The position numbers and the translations under genes are program-made. From Heterohyrax brucei (Eukaryota > Chordata > Mammalia > Hyracoidea > Procaviidae): a stretch of 64,000 nt of DNA. The stretch is from contig CM053143.1 in NCBI GenBank assembly GCA_028571685.1, positions 134,946,829 through 135,010,828 on the forward strand, in the 5' to 3' direction. Shown piece after piece: positions 22,090-33,463 of this stretch. Within the stretch, counting starts at the first letter, position 1. Each line of letters opens with the position of its first letter. Under the pieces are notes generated by a model that did no database searches, was not told the origin of the DNA, and was given only the letters and a program-made list of their open reading frames with translations.

Positions 22090-23015
22090 TTTTACAAAGT
22101 CTCTGAGTTTCTATTTATCTGCAAATGTCTTGATTTCATTTTCATATTTGAAAGATAGTTTTCCAGCATAGATAATTCTTGGTTGGAAGTTCTTCTCCTT
22201 CAGGGCTTTGAATGTGTCATCTCATTGTCTCCATGCCAGCATTATTTCTGCTGAGAAATCAGATGAAAGCCTACAAGGTTTCCCACTGAATGTTAGCTTT
22301 GCTTGAGAGTTTCTGCTTGTGTTTCATTTTATTGTGCTTGATTATTATATGTCCATGAGTCGGATCTGACTCAATGGCACTTGGCTTGGCATAATATGTC
22401 TTGGAGTCTTTCTTTTGGGACCCATATAGAGTGGATTCAACGTGAGTCTTGGATATCTATAATCTTTCACAATTTCTGGGAAGTTTCTATCGGCAGCTTA
22501 GCCACAAAACTCTCTGTGTTCTCAGGTGTACTACCCTCTTCAGGAACTCTAATTAATCGTAGACTGTTCCCTTTAATAGAGTCCCACACGCTTCTTAATA
22601 CTTCTTCAATTTTCTTGTTTCTTTTTTTCTGATTTCTCTTTATATATGCTGGAATCAATAGCTCTGTCTTCCAAGTCAGAAAGTCTATTTTCCATTTGTT
22701 CCGTTCTGTTTTTTTGGCTTTGAACTGAATTTTCTGTCTCTTTGATTTTGTTATTTGTCTGTTGAATTTCAGAGTACTGGTGTACAGTTTGTACAGTTTG
22801 TACTGGTGTACAGCTTGTTTGATTTTTCATTTTGCTCTGCTGCATTATGTATAAAGTCTAGGATGGCTCTATAAATAATCCTTTTGCACTTGCCCTCTGA
22901 TAGTCTCAGAAAGGCTTCTTTGTCTGGGAATTTCTTTGGATCTTTTGTGGGCTTTCTGAAGCCATAGGTGAATTCTTGCTAACATTCCTGTGCAAAGTTT
23001 GTTCCTTTTAGGGCA
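22090..23015 (-). pseudogene. L1 ORF1 pseudogene (copy 1)
   Basis: Homologue of the ORF1 RNA-binding chaperone protein of L1. The frame at 22606-22845 gives coiled-coil-type sequence ('ENRLSDLEDRAIDSSIYKE'). The frame at 22467-22658 gives the start of the RRM region ('VWDSIKGNSLRLIRVPEEG'). The likely original start, near 23012, is followed almost at once by a stop. A small tandem duplication around 22774-22812 and a 37 bp SINE-tail insertion near the C-terminus add to the damage. Confidence 0.75.
22354..22390 (+). mobile_element. Tail-only mini AfroSINE (37 bp)
   Basis: The insert reads 'catgagtcggatctgactc', then 'aatggcacttggcttggc': only the tail core plus (TTGGC)2. Flanks are 'attatatgtc' (22344-22353) and 'ataatatgtc' (22391-22400), 9 of 10 identical, and are read as a target duplication. 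L1 copy 2 lacks the insert at the matching place (about 31940). Confidence 0.85.
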
Positions 23016-23919
23016 TCTGGAGGGTGTTTTTTTCTCCAGTGTTACTTGAATGGGGTTAAAGCTCAGTCTGAAAAGGAAGTTGATCACCAGGCACCTGGTG
23101 TACTCCAGTGATCTGGCTCAGTGGAATCGCTGAGGTAGCAGGCTCTACCTCCTGATTGGCTAAGACACAGCCCCACCTATGGAGCTACTGGGGAGCTATC
23201 CGCTGACTCTATAGTGTGAGACAGTGAAAGCCAGAAGAGTAGCCATCTGGATACATTGCAGTTATTTCTCTGTTGTAAGGTAAAAGCTACCTGATGGCTA
23301 CCAAAATTAGTCAGGCTTTCAGGTGTGCAAGGCCCTCTTCCCAGCTGGGAAAGTACACACCTCTATATCAAAGACTGCTTTACTGCCTGAAAAGCACTCT
23401 CCAGGCAGGCACTGTCTCCCAGCCTGGGAATTAGCTCCAGCTGAGGCCTCCTTATAGGAAAATCCCCTTCCCAGTGAATCAAGATGGTGTCCCTCACAAA
23501 CTCTCCCACCTGCCTCGGAAAAGGCTATTCAGTGGTGGAGATCCATAGATTCTGACAGAGAGAGGTTAGAGGTGCTGAGCTGCACAAATTCCAAGGCCAG
23601 GTTCTCAAACTGTGGTGACTCTGTTCGCCAATCTCATCAGCAGTGCATCTCAGCCCTTCTGGCTGGCCAAGACAGAGGAAAAAAGTCAAAATAGTGATTT
23701 ACATTCAGTCTGGGAGAGCTGGGACTCAACAAGGGCAGTGGTCAGCAAAAGAGAAGTTTTCCATTCAGTGGTATGTTGATCAAATAGAGAGCCTTATGCC
23801 ATGTCCCAGGGCTCAATAGGAGTCCAGAAGCCTCTGTTTAATTATGAATTCAGGCCTTGGTTTCAAGAAGGATTTAGGGAGACGTATGTTTAGTCTGCCG
23901 TCTTGACTCTGCCCCCAAT

Positions 23920-24065
23920 GATTAGACTTTTTAAACCACCAAAAGACTGGCAGTTCAAATCCACTGGCTGCTCCTTGGAAACCATGTGGGAAGTTCCATT
24001 TTGTCCTAAGGAGTGACTGAGTTGAAATAGACTTGATGACATCAGATTTGGTTTTCAGTTTGGTA
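23920..24065 (+). mobile_element. AfroSINE, 5'-truncated
   Basis: Plus-strand copy: 'accaccaaaagactggcagt', 'tcaaatccactggctgctcc', 'tggaaaccatgtgggaagtt', then tail 'tagacttgatgacatcag'. It follows the L1 5' end directly. Confidence 0.82.
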
Positions 24066-24248
24066 TTTAGACAGAACAGTTCCCAAGCAATATTATGACC
24101 TAAAAATTAAGCAACTCCAAATAATATTGACTTTAGTAAGCCATTTTAATTTACATTCTAATTTCAAAAAACAAAAATGGAAGAACAATAGCTCTTCTCT
24201 ATACAGGAGTCACTTGGCAACATATTATCAATTTTCATTATACTCTTT

Positions 24249-24545
24249 TGTCATAGTTATCTAATGTTACTATGACAGAAATTTCTGAAATGTGTGGCTT
24301 TAGCAAAAGCAGTTCATTTTTTTACCAAGTTTAGGAAGCTACAAATTTGAATTCAGGTTGCTAGCTCTAGTGGAAGGCTTTCTCTCTGGGCTCTGGAGGA
24401 AGGCCCTCCTGTCTTTTCATTTCTGGTTCTTGGTGATCTTCATGTGGCTTGACATCTCGCTTTTCCCATCTCTGCTTCTCTTGCTTGCTTTTTTAATTGT
24501 GTTTAATATCTCTAAAGAAATTGACCCCAAACATGTTCTACACTA
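24249..24545 (-). mobile_element. MaLR-like LTR, partial
   Basis: Antisense LTR of the 3611-4127 family. It begins with TG at 24249 ('tgtcatagttatctaatg') and keeps 'ggctttagcaaaagcagttc', 'gaattcaggttgctagctc' and 'ctctggaggaaggccctcc'. It loses similarity after the 'tctctaaagaaattgacccc' block near 24530. Confidence 0.7.
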
Positions 24546-24602
24546 ATTCTGTACATTAGTAGAACAAAACAACCTATTCCCAAATGGAATAATAACTACA
24601 GG

Positions 24603-26162
24603 TGTTGTTATTGTTAGGTGCCCTTGAATCAATTCCAACTCATAACGACCCTATACACAACAGAATAGAACACTGCCTGGTCTTGAGCCATGTCCACAAT
24701 TGCGTTTATGCTTCAGCTCGTCATTGCAGCTACTGTGTCAATCCATTTCATTGAGGATCTGCTCTTTTTCACTGACACTTCACCCTATCAAGCATGATGT
24801 CCTTCTTCAGGGACTGATCCCTCCTGACATATGTCCAAAGTATGTAAGACACTGTCTTGCCATCTTTGCTTGCATGGAGCACTCTGGTTGTACTTCTTCC
24901 AGAACAAATTTGTTTGTTTTTTTGGCAGTCCATGGTGCCTTCAATATTCTTCTCCAAAACCATAATTCCAAGACATAAGTTATTTTTCTGTCTTTCTTAT
25001 TCATTGTCTAACTTTCACACACATATGATGTGATTGAAAATACCATGGCTTAGTCAGTTTCACTTTATTCTTCAAAGTGACAGCCTTACTTTTCAGTGCT
25101 TTAAAGAGGTCCTTTGCAGTAGATTTTTCCAGTGCAATGCATCTTTTGATTTCTTGTTGGCTGTTTCCATGGATATTGATTGTGGAATCAAATAAAATGA
25201 AAACCTTGACAATCTCAGTCCTTTCTCCATTTATCACAATGTTGCTTACTGGTCTAGTTGTGAGAATTTTTATCTTCTTGATGTTGAGGTACAACCTATA
25301 CTGAAGGCCATGGTCTATCTTCATCAGAAAGTGTTTTAAATCCTCTTGACTTTCAGCAAGCAGGATTGTGTCATCTGCATAACACAGGTTGTTAATGCCT
25401 TTCTTCAGTCCTGATGCTTTGTTCTTCTTTATATAGTCTGGCTTGTCAGATTACTTGCTTGGCATACATACAGAAGAGGTATGACACATACCTTTCTTGA
25501 CTTTAAACCACACAGTGTTCCCTCGTTCTGTTTGTATAAGTGCCTCTTGATCCACACACAGATTCCTTAAGAGCACAAAGAAACGTTCTGAAATTCCCAT
25601 TCTCTGCATATCTTGATATCATCCATACAGTTGAATGCTTTTACATAGTCAATGAAACACAGCATGTAAGACATCTGTCTTGTAGTCTCTGCTTTCAGCC
25701 AAGACCCATCTGACATCAGTAATGATATCTCTGGTTCCACATCCTCTTCTGAACATAGCTTGCATTTTTGGAAGTTTCTTGTGAGCACATTGTTGCAGTT
25801 CCTTTTTTAAATGATCTTGAGCAACATTTCACTTGTGTGTGATATTAATCATATTGGTTGTAATTTCCACATTCTAGATCACCTTTCTTGGGAATACATA
25901 AGGATCTCTTTCAGTCAGTTGGCCAGTTAGCTGTCCTCCAAATTTCTTGGCATAGATGAGTGAACACTTCCAGTGCTGCATCCATCTTTTAAAATATGTT
26001 AATTGATTCTGTCAATTCTTGGAGACTTGTTTATTGACAGTGCCTTCATTGCAGCTTTGACATCTTCAGTATCTTTGGTTCCTGATTGTATGCTACCTCT
26101 TCAAATAGATGAACATTGAACAGTTCTTTCTGGTATAATGACTCTGTGTATTCCTTCCATTT
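24603..26162 (-). mobile_element. 5'-truncated RTE LINE
   Basis: Minus-strand RTE of about 1.56 kb with its 3' end at 24603 ('tgttgttattgttaggtgcc'). The body is collinear up to 'ctggtataatgactctgtgt' and 'attccttccatttt' at 26162. Frames show RTE C-terminal text ('HGLQYRLYLNIKKIKILTTR' in 25001-25324), broken by stops. Confidence 0.9.
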
Positions 26163-27189
26163 TCAGAGACATTAGGATTTGCAACACATATATATGCTAA
26201 CACAAATCAATCCATAGTGCTCCTAGAGATAGACATTTTTTAATCAAACAAGTGCACATACTTAAAATTACATAAATTACATTAACATATGAACACATAT
26301 ACTTTAGCAAGTATAAAATGTAATCAGATTGAACCTGAGTCCTTCTGTTTTTAAAACTCTGCTTGTCCAACCACATTGTTTGGCAATTTGTGGTAAATAA
26401 AATCAGAAATAGTTCTAATGGGGGGAAAAAAAAGAAAAGCACAGATCTCTGGTAAGGTAATTTGTCAAGTGGCTCTCCAGTGAAACAAAAGCAGATTGTT
26501 TGAATCACAGAGATTGCCAAAGGTTTCATTGACAATTCAGAGGAGAATAATAATCCAAGTAGAAAAATCTTTAGCTCCTTAGTGAGTCTATTGACATAAA
26601 TAAATGTAGTGTAGCTACTGTATTCTGACCAATGAATTACATTGTTATCACAAGCCAATATAATTCCCATGTTTTAAACCATTTTTTAAAAGGGACTGAA
26701 TAATTGTTTTTACTGCTGCATTGTACAAATGTTAGTTCTTCTAAGCCACAGATATGTTACCAACATAAAAAAAGGATTCACTTTTTCAGCTCTGCTATTT
26801 TTCTAGTGAACAGAAGTTAAAATTCAAGAATAAAAGTGAGTGTGCACTCTCCAATCAAAAACTTTTGTTTAGTTCTATGCTTTCAAAGTTACTAGTTTGA
26901 TACCAGTATACTACAAGTCAGAAAAGCAATCATTAGCATATTTTAACTTGCTTAACTCATTTATTAAAAGAATAGATAGCTTGGGAGGAGAATTTATTAG
27001 AGTAAGAGATAATAATTATTGTACAGAGGACAGTATATTGATCCTACTTATGGTAAAGATCATACAAAATCAATGTTATCAAAATGAAGATCTTAGTAAA
27101 ATTATTTTCTAGATATCTATAATTTATTTTAATTTTCTTTGCCTTTAATCTTGGGTCCCTAAGTGACGTGTCAAAAGGCTTTGAAATTT
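26163..27189. other. Unassigned stretch
   Basis: No recognised repeat. It includes the longest frame outside known repeats, 157 residues on the minus strand at 26197-26670. That frame is rich in Leu, Ile, Phe and Cys, as expected of translated AT-rich DNA, and shows no domain I recognise. Confidence 0.4.
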
Positions 27190-27345
27190 GCACCTAACAT
27201 TTGCTTACCATTATGTATGTGCCTGGCACAATGCTAAACCATCTCTCTGTACCAAATCATTTAAAGCTTACAAATGATGACAAATATCCTCAGTTTGTAA
27301 ATTATGAAGATAAGCAACAAATGCCATGACACTATTAATTGGACA
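27190..27345 (-). mobile_element. MIR-class SINE, diverged
   Basis: Antisense MIR-like text: 'gtatgtgcctggcacaatgc', 'aatcatttaaagcttacaaa', 'tatcctcagtttgtaaatta'. Old and diverged. Confidence 0.55.
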
Positions 27346-28355
27346 AGAACTATCTGATTTTTTTCTCAGACAGGAATAAAATTAATCTCTCTTGAGTGTA
27401 TTATAATAATTAAATAGTACAAGGAAAACTTCTAGCACAGTGCTGGTTTGAAGGCCCAAGATTTAGTTTCAAGTCTCTGACCCAATCCTCTGAACATTGC
27501 ATAGCAAGCAAGAAAAGAGAACTAACACTCCTAGGAGCAACTTTCAGCAAAAAAACTGACGGAATACTAACAAGAAACTAGTGGGATCTAGTGCAAATAT
27601 AGTCCAACTCTGTTGCCTCTCTGAAGACTGAGACAATAATCCTGAGCCAGGTATTCTATCCTTCCACTCAGAACTCCCTGTGGTATTAAGCTTCAGTTTC
27701 CTATAGTATCAAGTTACTAAATAAATGATGCACCCTTAATTAGCTGCTTTTCCTGCCCTGTCTCACTTCTACACTCCCACACCATGTGTCTTTAATCCAT
27801 ACTGTAATAAACAACTTATGCAACTTGTATTCAGTCTTTTGTTAAGATCTGCTAAGAAAAGCATTGCTCTCTTTGATTGTAAAGAATCAAGAGGGACCCA
27901 AACTAGTCTTTAGGAATAACAGGAACAAAAGAGGCTAAACTAATCTTTTTTTAAATAGTAAGAAAAAAAAATTACAAGTGCTTTAAATCAAGTTAAAAGA
28001 AAATACTAGGTGCTTCCCATATAGAAAGGGAAGTCATATTAGACTCAGGAGTAAGAAAATTCTTACCCAACGAAGTCCTGCTTAGTTTGTGACATAAAGA
28101 ATGTTTAAAGAACAGAGGTAAAAGAAAATTCATAGTTAAAGAAGTCAAGCACAGTCAAAGCAGAAAGAACAAATGGACAGAGTATACCAAATGAACTTGA
28201 GATGGGGTCAGACTGGGTAGTACTGTGGTGACTATGTTTAAAAGCTTTTAGGACCTGAAAGTTTGAATGCTGAGAATTCCTTGCCTGGAGGATGATGAAA
28301 GTCTCCTGAATTTGTACATTTTCACAACTCTCCCTACCCAAAATATGTATAAAGT
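27346..28355. other. Unassigned stretch
   Basis: AT-rich sequence with no recognised gene or repeat. Confidence 0.4.
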
Positions 28356-28359
28356 ATAA

Positions 28360-31146
28360 GACATGGGTCTTGTTTCAATTTATTGCAGATGGATATCCAG
28401 TTTTGCCAGCACCATTTGTTGAGGAAATTGTTTTTACCCCAGCTAAATGTCTTAGGGCCTTTGTCAAATATCAACTGTTCATAGGAAGCTGGGGTCATCT
28501 CTGGGGTCTCAGTTCTGTTCCATTGATCTATCTGTCTCTTTTTGTACCACTACCTTGCTGTTTTGACCACTGTGGCAGTGTGATAGATTCTAAAGTCAGG
28601 TAGTGAGAGGCCTCCCAGTGTGTCCTTCTTCTTCAGCAGTGTTCTGCTTATCTGGGGCTTCTTCCCTTTCCAAAGTTGGTGATTTGTTTCTCCATCTCAA
28701 ATGTCACAGGAATTTGTACTGGGATTGCATTACATAAGTAAAGTGCTTCAGATAAAATAGATATTTTCACAATGTTAAGTCTTTCTGTCCATGAGCAGGG
28801 TAGCTTTTTCCATTTATCTAAGTCTCTCTTAGTTTTCTGTAGTAAGGGCTTGTAGTTCTCTTTGTAAATGTCTGTTATTTCTCTGGTGAGATTTATTCCT
28901 AGGTACTTTGTCTTCTCAGGGGCTGTAGTAAATGGTATTCATTTGGTGATTTCTTCCTTAATAATCTCATTGATAGTATAAAGGAATCCTGCTGATTTAC
29001 TTATGTTGATCTTGTATCCTGAGACTTTGCTGAACTCTTCTATCAGTTTGAGTAATTTACTTAGGGATTCTTTAGGATTCTCTGCGTATACAATCATTTC
29101 ATCTGCAAATAGGGAGATTTTTCCTTTCTCTTTGCTGATGCAAATGCCCTTTATTTCTTGGTCTTGTCTAATTGCTGTGGCTAAAACTTCTAGTACAATG
29201 TTGAATAGGAGAGCTGAGAGTGGGCTTCCTTGTCTAGTTTCCATTCTCAAGGGAAATTGTTTCAGTTTCTCTCCATTCAAGATAGTAATATAGGCAGTTG
29301 GCTTTGTATAAATGGCCCTTATAGCTCTGATGAATTTGCCATCTATTTCTATTTTGCTAAGAGTTTTTAACATGAATGGGTGTTGGACTTTATCAAATGC
29401 CTTTTCTGCATCAATAGACAGGATCAGGTGATTCTTGTCTTCTGTGTTTTTTATGTGATTGATCACATTAATTCTTTTTCTGATGTTGAACCAACCTTGC
29501 ATCCCTGATAATGTTCCCAGCTTGGTCATGATGGATGATTTTTTTGATATGCTGTTGTATTCTATTGGCAAGAATTTTGTTGAAGATTTTTTCATCTAGA
29601 TTCATGAGTAATATCGGTCTGTAGTTCTACTTTTTGGTTGGTTTTTTCCCTGGCTTTGGTATCAGGAGTATGCCAGCTTCAGAGAATAAATCTGGAAGTT
29701 TTCCATCCCTTTCTATGTGGTGATATAGCCTCAGTAGTCTTCGAGATAACTCTTCTCTAAAAACTTGGTAGAATTCTGTGATGAAGCCCTCTGGATCCGG
29801 ACTTTTTCAGTTGGCAGTTTTGGGGTGAATTTTTCAGTCTCTTCCTTTGTGATGGATTTGTTAAGTTGTTCTGCTTCATTTGGTCATTGATATGAATCCA
29901 GGAATTTGTCCATTTCCTCTAGGTTTTCAAATTTGTTAGAGTACTGTCTTTCATAGCATTCTATTATGGTATTTTTGATTTCTGTTGGATCTGTTGTGAC
30001 AATTCCCTTCTCATTTCTTATTTTGGGCTATTTGTTTACTGTTTTTCCTTAGTAAGTTTAGCTAATGGTTTGTTAATTTTGTTGATCCATTCAAAACACC
30101 AGCTTTTGGTCTTTTCAATTTTTTCAATTGTTCTTCTCTTCTCTAATTCGTTTAGTTCTGCTTTAATCTTTAGGATCTGTTTTCTTCTGGTGCCTCAGGG
30201 TTTCTTCTGCTGTTGTCTCTCTACTTGTTCAAGCTGTGGGCTTAGTTCTTTGGTTTGGTTTCTTTCTTCCTTCCAGATGTGTGCACTTACGGAGATAAAC
30301 TGAATTCTGAGTGCTGCTTTGGCTGTATCCCATAGGTTCTAGTAGGAAGTGTTTTCAGTCTTGTTGGAATCCATAAATTTTTTATTTCATCCTTGATTTC
30401 TTTTATAATCCATGACTTTTTGAGTAAGATGTTGTTCAGTTTCCATGAGTTCTACTTTCTATCTATGTTTTTTCTGCTATTGATTTCGACTTCAATGGCT
30501 TTATGATCTGAAAAGATGCTTCGCGTTAATTCAGTGGTGTGGATTTTGTTGAGAATTGTTTTCTGTCCTAACACATGGTCTACTCTGGAAAATGTTCTGT
30601 ATGCACTGGAGAAGAAGGTGTAGTTGTCCACTGATTGATAGAAAGTTCTGTAAATATTGGTGAGGTTTAATTGGTTAATTGTGGCAATAAGATCTTTTGT
30701 GTCTTTATTAAGCTTTTTTCTGGACAATCTCTCCAATGTTGAGAGTGGAGTGTTGAAGTCTCCCACTATTATTGTGGAGTGATGTATCTGATTTTTGAGT
30801 GTAGTCCATGTTTCTTCAATGTATTTAGATGCTCCACTATTGGGTGCATAAATATTTAATATTGTTAATTCCTGCTTGTGTATTGAACTTTTCAGAAATA
30901 AATAGTGTCCATCCTTGTCCACAATGGTGGATTCTACATTAAAATATATTTTATCTGAGATTAGAATTGCCACATCTACTCTTCTTTGTGTATTGTTAGC
31001 TTGATATATATTCTTCCATCCTTTAATTTTCAGTTTGTTCATATCTTTAAGTCTAAGGTGAGTTTCTAGTAGGCTACATGTGGATGGGTTGTGTCTGTCT
31101 ATCCAATATATGACTTTACTGGAGCATTCAGTCCATTCACATTCAT
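28360..31146 (-). pseudogene. L1 ORF2 pseudogene (endonuclease and reverse transcriptase)
   Basis: Remnant of the ORF2 protein that nicks DNA and reverse-transcribes L1 RNA. The endonuclease part is open at 30452-31042 ('TIIVGDFNTPLSTLERLS' includes the D-F-N block, and 'SDHKAIEVEINS' the S-D-H block). A reverse-transcriptase part is open at 28939-29595. It contains '[18 protein letters not shown]' (RT motif A), '[20 protein letters not shown]' (motif B) and '[18 protein letters not shown]', in which the motif C F-A-D-D reads F-A-D-E. That is a substitution at a catalytic Asp. Stops and frameshifts separate the blocks, and the C-terminal Cys-rich region is absent. Confidence 0.88.
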
Positions 31147-31613
31147 AGCAGTTATTGATAGGTATGTGTTTAGTGCTGTCATTGTGATATGTTTATTTTT
31201 GTGTTGATGTTTTCTCTGTTGTTCTCATTAATCTGTTCTGGGAGATTCTTCCTTGTGAGTTGATTTTTCACCTTTTTCAGCGTTGGTTTTGTGGTTGTTT
31301 AGACTCCTGTATTACATTTCTTGATCTGATAAGTTGCATTTATTGTGCTTTATTGCTGCCCCTATGATCCCCCTTAACAAACTATGTATAAACCCAATTT
31401 TAATTACTACCAGTCTTATCAACTTCCTCTCCATCTGGAAGGACTATAATGACTGTAGTACATCCCTCTTTTTAAAATGATGACATCATAGTTTTCATGA
31501 TATGACCACTGGATCATTTTTTTCACTATTATACCCTTGATTGTGTTTTGAGCCTTCTCTAACTGAGTAGGTTGCTCAGTGACGTGTCCTGTATTTGATT
31601 CTGAAATGTAAAG

Positions 31614-32621
31614 TTAGTGATTTTCTTCTTCTAAGCCAAGACACTCTTTTAGTATTTCTTTTAGCTTTAGTTTGGTTTTTACAAAGTCTCTGAGTTTCTG
31701 TTTATCTGAAAATGTCTTCATTTCATTTTCATGCTTGAAATATAATTTTTTCAGGATATATAATCCTGGTTCGAAGTTCTTCTTCAAGGCTTTGAATATA
31801 TCATGCCACTGTCTCCATGCCAACATTGTTTCTGCTGAGAAATCAGGTGAAATCCTGCAGGGTTTCCCTCTGAATGTTAGCTTTGCTTTGAGTCTTACTG
31901 CCTTTAAGAGTTTCTGCTTATGTTTCATTTTGTTAAGCTTGATTACAACGTATCTTGGAGACTTTCTTTTGAGATCTATGTTGAGTGGCATTTGATATTG
32001 ATCTTGGATATCTATACTCTCTTCTTTCATAATTTCTGGAGAGTTTTCTGTCAGCAACTCAGCAACAATAGTCTCTGTGTGCTCAAATGTCTCGCCCTGT
32101 TCAGGAACTCCAATTAATTGTAGATTGTTCCTCTCAATAGTGTCCCACATGCTTCTTAATGCTTCTCCCTTTTTCTGGTTTCTTTTTTCTGATTTTTCCT
32201 TATAGATGATGGAGTCAGTAACTCTGTCTTTCAAGTCAGAAAGTCTATTTTCCTTTTGTTCCAGTCTGTTTTCTTGGCTTCGAATTGAAGTGTCTGTGTC
32301 TTTGATTTGGTACTTGTTCTTTTGGATTTCAGGGTACTGGTGTTCCATCAGATCGAACAGCTTGCTTAATTTTTCATTTTGCTCTGCTGCATTTTGTATA
32401 AGGTCTAGGAGATCTCTACATATAATCTTTTTGTATTCACCTTCCGATAGTTTCAGAAAGGTTTCTTCATCTGAGAGGTTTTTGTTGTTTCTTTTTGGGG
32501 GCCTTCTGGCCCCTAGGGTTGCCATGAGTCAGATCCGACCACATGACAGTTGGCTTGACTCTGAAGCCATGGGTGATTTCTTGGTTATGCTTTTATCCAG
32601 AGTTTGTTGCTTTTTCGGCAT
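31614..32621 (-). pseudogene. L1 ORF1, open for 303 residues but interrupted near N-terminus
   Basis: ORF1p is the RNA-binding trimeric chaperone of the L1 particle. The original start is judged to be at 32621 ('MPKKQQTLDKSITKKSPM'). A SINE-tail insertion at 32509-32558 brings an in-frame TGA and, one codon later, an in-frame ATG at 32525, from which 303 residues are open. The order is: residues 1-60 N-terminal; a coiled coil at about 60-105 ('NRLEQKENRLSDLKDRVTDS'); an RRM from about 115 ('MWDTIERNNLQLIGVPEQGE'); and a C-terminal domain with 'FRGKPCRISPDFSAETMLAW'. The total is close to typical mammalian ORF1p (about 340 residues). The long open frame suggests a fairly young copy. Whether anything is translated is unknown. 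Confidence 0.85.
32509..32558 (+). mobile_element. Tail-only mini AfroSINE inside L1 ORF1
   Basis: Insert of about 50 bp: 'gcccctagggttgccatgag', then 'tcagatccgac' and 'agttggcttga'. L1 copy 1 lacks it at the equivalent place (about 22960). The target duplication is weak ('ttctg' against 'ctctg'), so exact edges are uncertain by a few bases. Confidence 0.75.
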
Positions 32622-33463
32622 CACACCAGTCAACAGAGGCTAGGAGAGATGCTGTGAGGATGCACTGCAATTGTTTCTCTAGGCTGTCTTACAATGAAAG
32701 GTAAAAGGTATCTGACAACTTCAATAGCCAGGTTTTCAGGGGAACAGGTCCCTCTTCCCACCTGGCAAAGTAAACACCACTATATCCAACCCCAGATGGT
32801 ATAAACTAGGTCAAAATGCAGAAAGGCTAATTCCTTGATGGCTTCTGCTGCCAGGCCTCAGTTGTAGGTGACACCATAGAATACTCCGTTCTGCTTGAAA
32901 AGTGCTCTCTTCTCGGCAGGCACTGCCTCCCAGCCTAGTAATTAGGTTTCACTGAGGTATCTGTATGGGCATCTCTGCCTCTCAGTGCAACAAGATTGTG
33001 TCTCGCACAAGGTCACTGCCTGCCTCTGTAACAGCTAGTCAACGGTGGAGGTAGAAAGAGAGGCCAAAGGTATCACGATGCACAGAGTCCAAAGCTGGGC
33101 TCTCAAACTATTGCAGGTTCACCTGCCGATGCCACTAGTAGTGCATCTGAGATTAGCTGCTAGTCAAGTCTCAGCTCTGCCCGCTAAGACAGAGAAAAAT
33201 AAAGTTAAAATACCTTTGGTCCATGAAAGCCAACACTTGCCAAGAGCAGGGGTCAGCAAAAGAGAGGTACTTTAATGTCCAGCGGTATGAAGTCCAAGTT
33301 AACAGCCCTATGCTATGTCCTAGGGCTCACTAAGTGTCCAGAAGGCTCTGTTTAATTATCAGTTCAGGTCTTGGTTTCCAGAGATCTAGAGAGATGTGTT
33401 TTTAGTCCACATCTTGACTCTGCCCCCCAAAATATATATAAAATCATTTATAATCACATATAG

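Larger units (their letters stand above)
20664..23912 (-). mobile_element. L1 with 5' end but 3'-truncated (copy 1)
   Basis: Minus-strand L1. The 5' terminus is at about 23912 ('gactctgccccc' on the plus strand), with 5'UTR at about 23020-23912, a broken ORF1 at 22090-23015 and an inter-ORF spacer. ORF2 starts at 21405 and encodes 'MNVNGLNTPIKR' and 'CCLQETHLRLKD', the endonuclease start with its catalytic Glu. The element stops within the endonuclease domain at about 20664 against the RTE. No 3'UTR or poly-A is present at that edge. It contains an inverted copy of its own ORF2 at 21872-22048 and a tail-only SINE at 22354-22390. Confidence 0.88.
28356..33426 (-). mobile_element. L1 with 5' end, ORF1 nearly open, 3'-truncated (copy 2)
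   Basis: The longest L1 in the window, about 5.07 kb. It has a 5' terminus at about 33426 ('cttgactctgccccc'), a 5'UTR (32625-33426), ORF1 (31614-32621), a spacer, and ORF2 starting at about 31146. ORF2 continues to about 28356, where the copy ends inside the late ORF2 region ('ccagttttgccagcaccatt'), without C-terminus, 3'UTR or poly-A. Missing 3' ends are unusual, because target-primed reverse transcription normally truncates the 5' end. A 50 bp SINE tail is inserted in ORF1. Confidence 0.92.

Noticed and set aside
26197..26670. 157-residue minus-strand frame in unmasked DNA
   Set aside because: Hydrophobic, low-complexity translation of AT-rich sequence with no motif; no splice, poly-A or promoter context that supports a gene.
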